Shown piece by piece: positions 55,355 through 63,764 of a stretch of 64,000 nucleotides of DNA (the first letter of the stretch is position 1; each line of letters opens with the position of its first letter). The notes beneath the pieces are model-generated. The model was not told where the DNA came from, ran no database searches, and was given only the letters and a program-made list of their open reading frames with translations. The position numbers were made by a program, and so were the translations under genes. The stretch is taken from contig NZ_CP138995.1 in NCBI RefSeq assembly GCF_044596045.1, positions 3,038,001 to 3,102,000 of the forward strand, in the 5' to 3' direction. Origin of the DNA: Flagellimonas sp947499585. GTDB lineage: Bacteria > Bacteroidota > Bacteroidia > Flavobacteriales > Flavobacteriaceae.

Positions 55355-55698
55355 TTAAGGTTGGAATTTGGAGACTCAGCAGATTGTTTTGAGTTTTTTT
55401 TAAATATAAATAGAACTATTCTAATGAAGGTCTTAAAAGCAAAAAACCTGTGAAGGAAAAGATTGATCCCAATAGAAATTAAGATAATATTTGGTTGGGA
55501 TCAAGTCTTATGGAATTTGTTTAATTTATTCATCATTTCAGTTTTTGTGAAACATTCAACTAAAACGAAGGTTAAATCAAGGTTTGTGCAGGTATTCTAC
55601 ACCCTTACACCATAAGAAATTTGAGCATATAAAAACCACAAAAAATCCAATACGGCATTGAATAGGATATCATTAAATATGGTCTCAAAGCGGCATAA
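55355..55698. other. Intergenic AT-rich stretch upstream of the FGE-like gene
   Basis: It should contain the FGE-like gene promoter. I see no ORF, RNA gene or strong repeat here. It precedes the apparent element boundary near 55.7 kb. Confidence 0.5.
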
Positions 55699-55730
55699 AA
55701 AAACCAGTAAATCAATATTTACTGGTTTTT
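55699..55730. terminator. Terminator-like hairpin beside the tRNA-Pro-like fragment
   Basis: Fourteen-bp perfect arms (AAAAACCAGTAAAT, 55699-55712; complement 55717-55730) surround the loop CAAT. A and T tracts make it usable in both directions. The layout resembles the hairpin just 3' of the tRNA-Arg gene. Confidence 0.8.
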
Positions 55731-55768
55731 ATACGATTAGGCTTTATTTGTTTTGCTCAAAAACCTAT

Positions 55769-55795
55769 AAGTCGGGGTGGCAGACTTAACCACCC
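55769..55795 (-). repeat. tRNA-Pro-like 3' fragment, candidate attachment site
   Basis: AAGTCGGGGTGGCAG (55769-55783) reads on the minus strand like the 3' end of a bacterial tRNA-Pro (CTGCCACCCCGA). The match decays in the following ACTTAACCACCC. No cloverleaf is present. Alternatively, GGGTGG...CCACCC plus T's is a simple terminator. I favour an element junction because an accessory operon and mobilisation gene follow. Confidence 0.4.
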
Positions 55796-56112
55796 TTTTA
55801 TATTGCACTGTTATTCAGTATTTTACTTCATTTTTTCAAAATGTGCACACCTAATTGCACACTAAAACCAAAAAAAGAACTTTGAAGATATAATTTGATC
55901 TTCTTTGATATCATAAAGATACAAATTTTATTAGCCTATTCAACTACACCGTTTATTTGTGTCATAATCGTTTTTCAACCAAGTAAAAGTATCCTCCATG
56001 CTTTTTACAATTATGGCTATCAGTTAAGTTTTTGCTCAACAGTTATTCTATTTGATTGCTTTTAGAAATGGAGGTTGGATAAAAGATAATTATTGCTAAA
56101 AACCAATTAAAC
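55796..56112. other. Non-coding stretch between element junction and abiE promoter
   Basis: There is no convincing ORF or RNA. It is AT-rich, with short A- and T-runs. It may contain the promoter for the following operon at its right end. Confidence 0.4.
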
Positions 56113-56140
56113 TTTGGCAAATATTTTGTAATTTGCCAAA
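56113..56140 (+). promoter_or_regulatory. Palindromic operator of the AbiE-like operon
   Basis: TTTGGCAAAT (56113-56122) and ATTTGCCAAA (56131-56140) are perfect inverted repeats with an 8-bp spacer, 22 bp before the antitoxin start. AbiEi antitoxins autorepress through inverted repeats in their promoter, which fits. Confidence 0.7.
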
Positions 56141-56162
56141 ATTTAATTAAAGAATAACAAAA

Positions 56163-56909
56163 TTGGACAACACAATAAGAGACAAAATACAATCTTATTT
56201 TAAGGGGCAAAGAACCATCCCCAAGAATAAGTTGGTAGAATGTATTTTAAAAGATTTCCCTGAACTAAAGGAAAGTTCTATTAATGTGTATTTGTCACGT
56301 TTAAAGAAGGAAGGGCTTCTAAAAAATCCCGCCAGAGGTCTTTATGCGATGAAAGGCAAAGAAGAGTTTTGTCCAATTGTTGATGTTAGGCTAAAGCGTC
56401 TATTCAATAAGATTAAGAAAGACTATCCTTTTATAGAATTCTGTATTTGGAATACAAAATGGTTGAATGAACTTATGAGACATCAGCCGTTTAAATTTTA
56501 TACCATTTTAGAATTAGAAAAAGATGTGACAGAATCAGTCTTTTATAGTTTAAAAGAACAAGGGAAACAGGTCTTTTTAGATCCAGATGCCGAAACATTT
56601 GAGTTATATATCCATAATAGTGACGATGTAATTATTTTGAAGCAGCTTATATCAGAAGCACCTCTTCAAGAAGTTGAAAATATAGTAATTCCATCATTGG
56701 AAAAACTATTGGTCGATATGATTATTGATACAAAAGTATATGCAGCACAACAAGGAGAATTAGACTTTATTTATACATCGGCATTTGAAAAATTTGAAGT
56801 TAATAAAAGTAGGATGAAACGATATGCATATAGACGCAATAGAGAAAAAGAAATAGAAAATATAACTAATTTAACTTTGGCAAAAATACAAATTTTTGCC
56901 AAAACTTAA
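56163..56909 (+). CDS. AbiEi-like antitoxin/transcriptional regulator (DUF6577-type)
   Basis: This 248-residue protein has an N-terminal winged-helix-like segment (NKLVECILKDFPELKESSINVYLSRLKKEGLLKNPARGLYAM), then a larger domain matching AbiEi-type (type IV antitoxin, DUF6577) proteins: YPFIEFCIWNTKWLNELMRHQPF, then SLEKLLVDMIID. It should repress the operon and neutralise the adjacent nucleotidyltransferase. The start is TTG at 56163; no in-frame ATG occurs before residue 63. The last 12 codons overlap the second copy of the TTTGGCAAA palindrome. Confidence 0.82.
   Translation: MDNTIRDKIQSYFKGQRTIPKNKLVECILKDFPELKESSINVYLSRLKKEGLLKNPARGLYAMKGKEEFCPIVDVRLKRLFNKIKKDYPFIEFCIWNTKWLNELMRHQPFKFYTILELEKDVTESVFYSLKEQGKQVFLDPDAETFELYIHNSDDVIILKQLISEAPLQEVENIVIPSLEKLLVDMIIDTKVYAAQQGELDFIYTSAFEKFEVNKSRMKRYAYRRNREKEIENITNLTLAKIQIFAKT
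56876..56903 (+). promoter_or_regulatory. Second TTTGGCAAA palindrome at antitoxin-toxin junction
   Basis: TTTGGCAAAAAT (56876-56887) and ATTTTTGCCAAA (56892-56903) are perfect 12-bp arms around ACAA. They share the outer TTTGGCAAA/TTTGCCAAA with the promoter operator at 56113. The copy is inside the antitoxin coding sequence, 13 bp before the toxin ATG. It may be an internal operator or an mRNA hairpin limiting toxin translation. Confidence 0.65.
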
Positions 56910-56915
56910 TTGCTA

Positions 56916-58349
56916 ATGATTGAAGCTATAACATACCATCCAGATTGGATTTACGAAGTCAAAACAAAGCTAGGTAGGAAATATGACCCAAAACTTATTG
57001 AGAAGGTTATATATGCTTTAGTATTTCTAGAACAGCTTAAAGTTAACGGATTAAATTTCATCTTTAAAGGAGGAACAGCGTTATTATTGGCTACGAAAGA
57101 GCCAAAAAGATTTTCAATCGATATAGATATTATAACAGAACATACTCAAAGTGAAATAGAATCTATTCTAGAAACAATAAGTAAAGAAACAATATTCACT
57201 CATTGGGAAGATGACAATAATAGAAAGCATAGTCCTGATGCCCCTATAGGACATTTTAAAATGTATTATAAAAGTAATGTTGATGGTAGTGTAGAACCCA
57301 TATTGCTTGACATTTTATACACGCCAAATCCGTACCCTGAACTCATGGGACTACCTATTGCGCACGATTGGATTAAAACTACTGATGCAATTACAACAGT
57401 AAAGATGCCAACCTTTGATTCTATATTAGGAGATAAATTAACGGCTTTTGCTCCAAAAACAACAGGAATATTATATACCAAAGGAAGGCCTGTAGAAATT
57501 ATTAAGCAATTATTTGATGTAGCTTTTTTAATGGATAATATTACTGATTTGGAAATGGTACGCAACAGTTACACAAAAGTGGTTAAAGAAGAGATAGCTT
57601 TCAGAAAACTAAAATTATCATCAGACAATGTTTTAGAAGATACACAAGAGGCTTGTTATGTTCTTTCAATAAGAGATATTAAATCTGAAGAGTTTAAGCA
57701 TCTCCAGCTTGGAGTTAGCAACTTTACAAACTTTACACTTACCAAATTTAATATAGAAGAAGCCATAACAGCAGCTGCAAAAGTGGCTTACTTATCTGAA
57801 ATTATAAAAAATACTGAAAAAACTACGATTGAAAAATTTGATAATCCATTAGAAGTCAAAGATTGGTTGATTGAGGAAGCTCAATTTAATAAGCTAAATA
57901 AACTTAAAAAAAGTAATCCAGAAGCTTTTTTTTATTGGTATAAAGCATCATTGTCTTTTGCTCCTAACGACCTTGTTTTTTCTATGAACTCTGCTATATT
58001 AAAAGATAAAAACAAAGTAAGTCCTAAAAAGAAATCTGTCGGTAGCAATACTTTTTCCAGCAAAGAAATTAAATCCTTAAATGATGCAATTTATTGGCAG
58101 AGGGCTAGGGATGGTAAGTTTTCTGATAATGATCCATTACTCTCTATTAAAGATAAATTGAATAGTAATACCAAGGTTGTTATAAGCAATTTTAGTGAAA
58201 ATGAAAAATCACTAATACTTAATACCATAAATAAAAACATTAGTTATTTAAATAATTATAAATATATAGGTTTAACAGAAGAGCAAGCAATTTCAAATAA
58301 GCAGGAAATTCTAATTCCTCTCTTTAAATTAAGAGAAAAATTAAAATGA
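56916..58349 (+). CDS. AbiEii-like nucleotidyltransferase toxin with long C-terminal extension
   Basis: The product is about 477 residues. The polymerase-beta-type nucleotidyltransferase core carries IFKGGTALLLATKEPKRFSIDIDII, i.e. the GG-S/T motif and D-x-D (Asp69, Asp71 from this start), as in AbiEii/MenA-type toxins that modify tRNA. The core ends near residue 310, and the remaining 165 residues (Lys-rich, PKKKSVGSNTFSS linker) are not part of the usual AbiEii, which is about 300 residues. ATG 56916 is chosen over TTG 56910. The GHKL gene follows after 16 bp. Confidence 0.83.
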   Translation: MIEAITYHPDWIYEVKTKLGRKYDPKLIEKVIYALVFLEQLKVNGLNFIFKGGTALLLATKEPKRFSIDIDIITEHTQSEIESILETISKETIFTHWEDDNNRKHSPDAPIGHFKMYYKSNVDGSVEPILLDILYTPNPYPELMGLPIAHDWIKTTDAITTVKMPTFDSILGDKLTAFAPKTTGILYTKGRPVEIIKQLFDVAFLMDNITDLEMVRNSYTKVVKEEIAFRKLKLSSDNVLEDTQEACYVLSIRDIKSEEFKHLQLGVSNFTNFTLTKFNIEEAITAAAKVAYLSEIIKNTEKTTIEKFDNPLEVKDWLIEEAQFNKLNKLKKSNPEAFFYWYKASLSFAPNDLVFSMNSAILKDKNKVSPKKKSVGSNTFSSKEIKSLNDAIYWQRARDGKFSDNDPLLSIKDKLNSNTKVVISNFSENEKSLILNTINKNISYLNNYKYIGLTEEQAISNKQEILIPLFKLREKLK

Positions 58350-58365
58350 TAGAATCCCATTAATT

Positions 58366-59970
58366 ATGGACAAGAACACCAACATATGGCCTAAAGTTAT
58401 TACTGTAGATAAAAGTCTTATCAAGACTTTGAGTCAATCTACATATGATAGTTTTCCAAATGCTCTAAAAGAATTAATTACTAATTCTTACGATGCCCTT
58501 GCAACAGAAGTGAAAGTGGATGTTGATTTGAAAAATGAAAGGATAACAATTAGCGATAATGGATCTGGAATGTCCGAAAGTGATTATGAATTCTATTTAA
58601 GAATAGCAGGAACCAAAAGAAATATTGAAGATTTCACAAGTGTAAAGAGAAAGAAAATTGGAAAATTTGGTGTTGGTTTTTTATCTGTATTTCCGTTTTT
58701 TGAAAACTATAAAATAGTAACGAAGAAAGCAGGAGTAGAAGAAGAAATGCATGCTAATATTCCATGCAATTTATATTTCGGAGATAATCAATTTATTAAT
58801 ATTGGAGACATAAAAATTGAGGGAGGAACCAGAATTAGTAATCAAGATGTTTCAGCACATTTTACTACTATAATATTAAACGGTTTCACCAATGTTGCTA
58901 GAGATTTTTTGTTTCCTAATCGTGAATCACAAATAGGTAAATACTCTATTGATAATCCGAAATATTTTAGTCCCATAAAAAAATTAGAATGGGTTTTGGC
59001 TGAAGATTTACCATTAAAATTTGAAAATCCTGTTTTCCAGAATTTGTTTGCGGATAAAAACAATAGTCTCCCTTTTTCTGTTTATTTTAATTCAAATGAA
59101 TTACTGAGAAAGGTTTATGCTGATGAACGAATACTAGACCAACATACCGAAACCTATAATTCTATTGGAGAAATAAAATTCAGATATGTAATAACCACTG
59201 ACGAAACCCCTATTCATCCAAACGAAGGAAGGTTTTTGAAAATAAGAAATTTAAATGTCGGAGTAGGGAATAGAGAGAATTTTATAGGAAAAGTTAAACA
59301 AGGTGGATACCCGAGGCTTCAACAATTAACAGGGGAAATACATATTTTAGATGGGATGAATAAGGATATTAAAGTCTCGAGAGACAACTTTAATTACAAT
59401 CCTGATTATGAAAAATTAAAAGCTTTTTTTGCTTCAAAGATGATTCATTATTCAGCTAAATTACAAAAGGAAAGTGATGACAGAAAAGCTGAAGATGAGA
59501 AAACAATACGTTCACTAAAAAATATCAAAAAGGTTGATAGCTCACCCCTGTTAAAAGAAAAAACTGGTAAGACTGCAAGTGATGATAAATCTAACATTTC
59601 CATCACTTCTGAAAAAACTGTCATAATTAGCCCTGAAAAACAGAGTGCAGACAATATCAAAAAAAATGAAGATATAGATGTACATAAAAGTAGTATCCTA
59701 AATGTTGCGGGGCATACATTTTATGTAAAAACAGATGATTGGGATTATAATGATTCTGATTTTCCAGCGTGCAAATTAATTGATGAGAAACAACTAATAA
59801 TAAATTCAAAATACCCCCTATTTAGAGGAGTCAAACATACCGATGTATTTATAAAGATGCATTTGTTTCTATTATTGAATTATAAAGATGGCCTAATTAA
59901 TAATGCCAGCTACTCCTCTATGGCTAAACAAATTTTAGAATTTTACAAAGAATATTATAAAACTAATTAA
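58366..59970 (+). CDS. GHKL-type ATPase (Hsp90/MutL-like)
   Basis: This 534-residue protein has the Bergerat ATP-binding motifs: ELITNSYDA (Glu36, Asn40, Asp43), ISDNGSGM (63-70) and RKKIGKFGVGFLSVF (95-109). A second transducer-like region and an acidic/charged segment (about 375-440) follow, then a C-terminal domain (HTFYVKTDDWDYNDSDFPACKL). It may act as an ATP-driven clamp or a regulator like Hsp90/MORC-type proteins in defence loci. The stop at 59970 is followed at once by the ATPase ATG at 59971, indicating coupled translation. Confidence 0.82.
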   Translation: MDKNTNIWPKVITVDKSLIKTLSQSTYDSFPNALKELITNSYDALATEVKVDVDLKNERITISDNGSGMSESDYEFYLRIAGTKRNIEDFTSVKRKKIGKFGVGFLSVFPFFENYKIVTKKAGVEEEMHANIPCNLYFGDNQFINIGDIKIEGGTRISNQDVSAHFTTIILNGFTNVARDFLFPNRESQIGKYSIDNPKYFSPIKKLEWVLAEDLPLKFENPVFQNLFADKNNSLPFSVYFNSNELLRKVYADERILDQHTETYNSIGEIKFRYVITTDETPIHPNEGRFLKIRNLNVGVGNRENFIGKVKQGGYPRLQQLTGEIHILDGMNKDIKVSRDNFNYNPDYEKLKAFFASKMIHYSAKLQKESDDRKAEDEKTIRSLKNIKKVDSSPLLKEKTGKTASDDKSNISITSEKTVIISPEKQSADNIKKNEDIDVHKSSILNVAGHTFYVKTDDWDYNDSDFPACKLIDEKQLIINSKYPLFRGVKHTDVFIKMHLFLLLNYKDGLINNASYSSMAKQILEFYKEYYKTN

Positions 59971-61185
59971 ATGAAAATTAAAGAAGTAAATATCAAAAAC
60001 TTTAAGAGTTTCAAAGAGCTTAATTTTAATCCAGATCATTCTTTTGGAGTGGTAAATATGATATATGGCTATAATAATAGTGGCAAATCAAATCTTATGA
60101 AATTTTTGCATCTATTATTTAAAAAGAAATATGGTGGAGAAATTGTGATTTTGACTGAAGATGATGGTACTGAAAAAAGGGTTAATAGGTTTGAAGACAA
60201 TACCCAAAATTTTTGGGAAGGGCAATTAGTTGATTCCCCATTTTTCTTCACTAATAATGATGTATCGAAGAATGTTTGGTTTTCTGTAAAAATTGAAGAA
60301 GTAAGAGACTCATTGCCTGATATTCCTGAATTATTAGCACTTTATGATGATAATAACTCATTTACTATTGAAGGTGAATTTGAATATAAGGACTATGGTG
60401 TGTCCAATGTAAATTTGTTGAAGTGTTTTCTAAATGGCATTGAAATTTTCGCTAATGGAGCATATTTTGATAGTACAGCAGCTCTAAAAGGAAATAGTCT
60501 TGTTTTTAATCAGTTATTATCAACTTTTAACAATTCAGTATTACTAATTGATAGTGACAGGTATTTTAGCAATGAGTCTGACAAATCTAAAAAAAGGGAG
60601 CTAACTCCGAAAAATTTCAAAAATTGGTTGTATCAACTTTATCTTGACCCTGCTTCTTATGAGCAATACATGGATTTGCTTTCTAATTTAGAAAGTTTTA
60701 AACCTAAGGCGGCAGGAAGTAAACCATTATTAACAAAAAATTTAAATAATTATCCATTAAACGATATTGATTTAGGGTTTTCCAAAAGCAAAGATATTTT
60801 AACAATTATGCTAAACAAAAACGGAAGATATCCTATTGAAAACTACGGCACGGGTGTACAACAACTAATGTATATTCTTGCGAAGTTTATTAGCACAAAT
60901 CCAAAAGTACTTTTGATTGAAGAATTAGAACTCAATTTGTCACCTGAGTATCAAAAAGAAATTTTGAATTATTTCAAAAGCCTTACTAAAAACACTTCAT
61001 ATAATTTAGAACAGATAATATTTACCTCCCATAGTTCTTATATGGCAAAAAATGATAAGGTTGATAGATTTTATGCAGTAGCAATTAATGATAATGGGAG
61101 TTCAAAAACTGCTCTTATTCCGAGAAATTATGCTCAAACATATTTTGATGACCCCTATGCACAAGATACAATTCCACTAACTTAA
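59971..61185 (+). CDS. OLD/SMC-like AAA ATPase without visible nuclease domain
   Basis: This 404-residue ABC-type (AAA_15/21-like) ATPase has NIKNFKSFKEL at the start and Walker A GYNNSGKS (33-40). A signature-like YGTGVQQLMYILAKFI, Walker B VLLIEELELNLSPE and a late IFTSHSSYMAK switch follow. OLD-family defence nucleases carry a C-terminal Toprim domain; this protein ends soon after the switch (IPRNYAQTYFDD...), so no Toprim is visible. It probably acts as a DNA or nucleotide sensor. It overlaps the methyltransferase start by 1 bp. Confidence 0.87.
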   Translation: MKIKEVNIKNFKSFKELNFNPDHSFGVVNMIYGYNNSGKSNLMKFLHLLFKKKYGGEIVILTEDDGTEKRVNRFEDNTQNFWEGQLVDSPFFFTNNDVSKNVWFSVKIEEVRDSLPDIPELLALYDDNNSFTIEGEFEYKDYGVSNVNLLKCFLNGIEIFANGAYFDSTAALKGNSLVFNQLLSTFNNSVLLIDSDRYFSNESDKSKKRELTPKNFKNWLYQLYLDPASYEQYMDLLSNLESFKPKAAGSKPLLTKNLNNYPLNDIDLGFSKSKDILTIMLNKNGRYPIENYGTGVQQLMYILAKFISTNPKVLLIEELELNLSPEYQKEILNYFKSLTKNTSYNLEQIIFTSHSSYMAKNDKVDRFYAVAINDNGSSKTALIPRNYAQTYFDDPYAQDTIPLT

Positions 61186-62777
61186 TGACAAATAAATTAC
61201 ATAATCATAAATCAGGGTCTTATGAAGGCATATACTCTTTACATAAATATTGGTCGAAAAAGCCTCCAAATATTATTAAGAACTTAATTGAGAAAAATTC
61301 AAAAGAAGGTGATTTAATAATTGACCCCTTTCTTGGGTCAGGAATATCAGTAATCGAGAGTGTTGTTTGCAATAGAAGAGCTATAGGTGTGGATATAAAC
61401 CCTGCGTCAGTTTTTATTACACGTCAATTGCTTTCTCTAATAAATATTGAATTACTCAATGTAGAATATAAAAGAATTGAGGATTTTGCAAAACCAATAA
61501 TTAACGAGCTATATGAAATTAAACGTAATAATACTTCTCATATAGCTTCGCATTTTATATGGAAAGACAAAGTTTTAGATGAAGTTTGGTTTAAAAATGG
61601 TAAGCCAAAATATGAAAAAACCAAGGCGCAAAAGGATGATATAATAAAAGCGAAGTCCTTTACCTATGAAGGAATAAAGCAAAGGTTTCCAAAAAATAAA
61701 ATGTTTGAGAATTCTAGAATTAACGTCAAGAAAAATGACAAGGTTCACCAACTTTTTACTCCTAGAAATCTTTATGCTTTATCAATTTTATTTAATGAAA
61801 TTGAACAGGTTAAAGATGATAAAGTACGGGATATATTAAAGTTTTGTTTTACGTCTTCTATGGGGCAAGCAAGTAAAATGGTTTTTGTTATAAATAAAAA
61901 GATTGATAAGAATAACGGAGAAAAAACTAAGCTTAAAAATAAATCTGTAGGAAGTTGGGTTATTGGCTATTGGCAACCCAAAGAACATTTTGAAATTAAT
62001 GTATGGAATTGCTTTGAAAGAAAGTATGAAAAAATACTAAAGGCAAAATCTAACCAGCTTCAAGACTTCCCTTTTACCGAAGAGTCCAATTCATTTTCGA
62101 ACTTATTAAATAAAAAATCTGGTTTCCATTTATCCAATCAGCCTGCTCAAAAATTTTTGATTAATATTCAAGACAACTCTGTTGATTATATCATTACAGA
62201 CCCTCCTCATGGGGATAGAATTCCATATTTAGAATTAAGTCAATTATGGAACAGTTGGTTAGGAAATAAAGTTAATTTTGAGGATGAATTAATCGTAAGT
62301 GGCTCTAAAGAAAGACAAAAGGATCAGGCTAGTTATAATAATTTATTAAACGATACTTTTCGTGAAATATATAGGATTTTAAAACCTGGTAAAAAGTTCA
62401 CATTAATGTTTAATAGTTTAGATGATGAAACTTGGATTAATATTATTAACTCTTTGAATGAAATAGGGTTTAAACTTAAAAATATAGAAACATTAAGCTA
62501 TTCTGCAAATTCAGTTGTGCAAGATAATAGAGAAATAGGTTTAAAAACTGATTTTGTTTTGACATATGAAAAAGCCACTACTCCTCTAAACAATATCTAT
62601 TTACTTAATGGAGTAAAAGGTGAAGCTACTCTCGGCAAATTAATTGGAAATGTAAAGGAGAAAAAAGAGGGCATTGAAAAATATGAGATATTAAACGAAC
62701 TTTTTTTTAAACTTTTAAAGAAAAACCAATTTTTTAAATTAAGTCAGGCGATTAAGCTTATCAATAACTTAAATTAG
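61185..62777 (+). CDS. Probable DNA methyltransferase with variant DPPH motif
   Basis: This 530-residue protein has an N-terminal HKYWSKKPP segment and SAM motif I DPFLGSG (47-53), with GVDINP after it. A long middle region (about 75-330, candidate target-recognition part) leads to the catalytic motif TDPPHGDRIPYLELSQLW at Asp339, then motif VIII-like KPGKKFTLMF. Order (I, middle, IV) fits the alpha-type amino-methyltransferases. Position 342 is His where DPPY has Tyr, so activity is uncertain. No cognate restriction enzyme was seen. Confidence 0.82.
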   Translation: MTNKLHNHKSGSYEGIYSLHKYWSKKPPNIIKNLIEKNSKEGDLIIDPFLGSGISVIESVVCNRRAIGVDINPASVFITRQLLSLINIELLNVEYKRIEDFAKPIINELYEIKRNNTSHIASHFIWKDKVLDEVWFKNGKPKYEKTKAQKDDIIKAKSFTYEGIKQRFPKNKMFENSRINVKKNDKVHQLFTPRNLYALSILFNEIEQVKDDKVRDILKFCFTSSMGQASKMVFVINKKIDKNNGEKTKLKNKSVGSWVIGYWQPKEHFEINVWNCFERKYEKILKAKSNQLQDFPFTEESNSFSNLLNKKSGFHLSNQPAQKFLINIQDNSVDYIITDPPHGDRIPYLELSQLWNSWLGNKVNFEDELIVSGSKERQKDQASYNNLLNDTFREIYRILKPGKKFTLMFNSLDDETWINIINSLNEIGFKLKNIETLSYSANSVVQDNREIGLKTDFVLTYEKATTPLNNIYLLNGVKGEATLGKLIGNVKEKKEGIEKYEILNELFFKLLKKNQFFKLSQAIKLINNLN

Positions 62778-62822
62778 TTTTTAATAGAATATGGCTAGCC
62801 ATATTCTATTAAAAACTAATTT
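62771..62822. terminator. 52-bp perfect palindrome closing the operon
   Basis: The arms 62771-62796 and 62797-62822 are exact inverted copies; the left arm includes the methyltransferase stop. AT-rich ends and a T-rich exit make a strong bidirectional terminator. A cruciform or a recombination role is also possible. Confidence 0.75.
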
Positions 62823-62969
62823 CACTTATTAGATTGTTCTCTAAAGTTTTTGGAAAAAATAATACGACGATTGTCTTTAAGTTTCTAAAAATTCTAACAA
62901 AAGACTCTATAATAATCCACAAATAGAATGATTAATAATTTTCAGAAAAATCACCAATGTCATAGACTC

Positions 62970-63518
62970 TCATCTTTTCAGATTTCTTTTAAACTTATCA
63001 AGCTCTCCTTCAGTAAGCCCTAACTTAAAATAAGGTTTCCCAAAACTGCTTTTTACAAGTTTGACGTTGTCCAATACATAACTAAAGTCCTTTTTTAGAA
63101 AATCCATTTTATCTTCTAATCGGTCATAGCTAATTCTGGGAACGGTAGTCTCTTCAATCCACTCTTCTTCTGGTTTTCCATTGGGAAATTTCTTTTCTAT
63201 AAAATCAAAATCATCCTCAAAATCACTATCGTTTTCCTGATGTTCAAATAAGGATTGTAACATCGCCATGGTTGGTAAGGTTTGGCTCTTTTCTATATCC
63301 TTTATAATGGCAATCGATGCATTGGTTCGTTTTCGGTTCTTTATGATTTCCTCTACCATACTCTTTCCAAAACGGTCAGATGGCAAAAAACCATGCCACT
63401 CGAAAAAGTCCATGACCATATCCAATGTTTTGGAATAGTTACCACTAACTTTCCTTGAAAACTTTTTGAACCTTAATAGGGTCTTCTTTTTTATCCGTAC
63501 CGTTTTAAAATCATCCAT
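62970..63518 (-). CDS. BfmA/BtgA-family mobilisation protein
   Basis: This 182-residue protein begins with the ribbon-helix-helix-like segment FKTVRIKKKTLLRFKKFSRKVSGNYSKTLDMVMDFFEWHGFLP found in BfmA/BtgA accessory mobilisation proteins of Bacteroides elements. Lys/Arg-rich helices (IKNRKRTNASIAIIKDIEKSQ) and an acidic stretch follow (EDDFDFIEKKF). It probably helps the relaxase at oriT; the relaxase would be beyond the window. Two TTGTGACAAT repeats lie upstream. Confidence 0.78.
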   Translation of the reverse strand: MDDFKTVRIKKKTLLRFKKFSRKVSGNYSKTLDMVMDFFEWHGFLPSDRFGKSMVEEIIKNRKRTNASIAIIKDIEKSQTLPTMAMLQSLFEHQENDSDFEDDFDFIEKKFPNGKPEEEWIEETTVPRISYDRLEDKMDFLKKDFSYVLDNVKLVKSSFGKPYFKLGLTEGELDKFKRNLKR

Positions 63519-63542
63519 TTGGGTTATGTTTTATAGTCTATA

Positions 63543-63595
63543 TTGTGACAATATTTTTTAATGTTTATGGGGTTTTTCAAAGGTTTTGTGACAAT
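63543..63595 (-). promoter_or_regulatory. Two TTGTGACAAT repeats upstream of the mobilisation gene
   Basis: TTGTGACAAT at 63543-63552 and 63586-63595 (43 bp apart) are near-palindromic (TTGT-G-ACAA), directly upstream of the leftward start at 63518. They may be binding sites for the RHH-like product. Confidence 0.45.
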
Positions 63596-63669
63596 TTGTT
63601 TTATCGTCTCAAAGCTTATAAAAACCCAAACCATCTATAAACAGGGGCTTTACGGAGTAAATGGAAAAC

Positions 63670-63692
63670 GTAGCGCTGCGCCAGCACGCTAC
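63670..63692. repeat. GC-rich hairpin, possible oriT component
   Basis: GTAGCGCTG (63670-63678) pairs with CAG-CA-CGCTAC (63682-63692) around CGC with a 2-nt bulge. It is a GC-rich patch inside AT-rich DNA near the mobilisation gene. Confidence 0.4.
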
Positions 63693-63737
63693 CCTCTTGC
63701 TTCTCCATTTTTCCCGCTGGTCAAAATTCCGAGCCAC

Positions 63738-63764
63738 CTGACTAAAAAGTCAGATGCCTTTTTT
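63738..63764 (+). terminator. Terminator-like hairpin
   Basis: CTGACT-AAAA-AGTCAG is followed within a few bases by six T residues. It may end a transcript crossing the 63.6-kb region. Confidence 0.5.

Noticed and set aside
59971..61185. Assigning the AAA ATPase as a full OLD nuclease (Gabija GajA-like)
   Set aside because: No Toprim domain follows the ATPase core, and no helicase partner is adjacent.
58366..62777. Calling the operon a BREX, DISARM, Zorya or Dnd-type system
   Set aside because: The marker genes of these systems (PglZ/BrxC, DrmA/B, ZorA/B, DndB-E) are not present.
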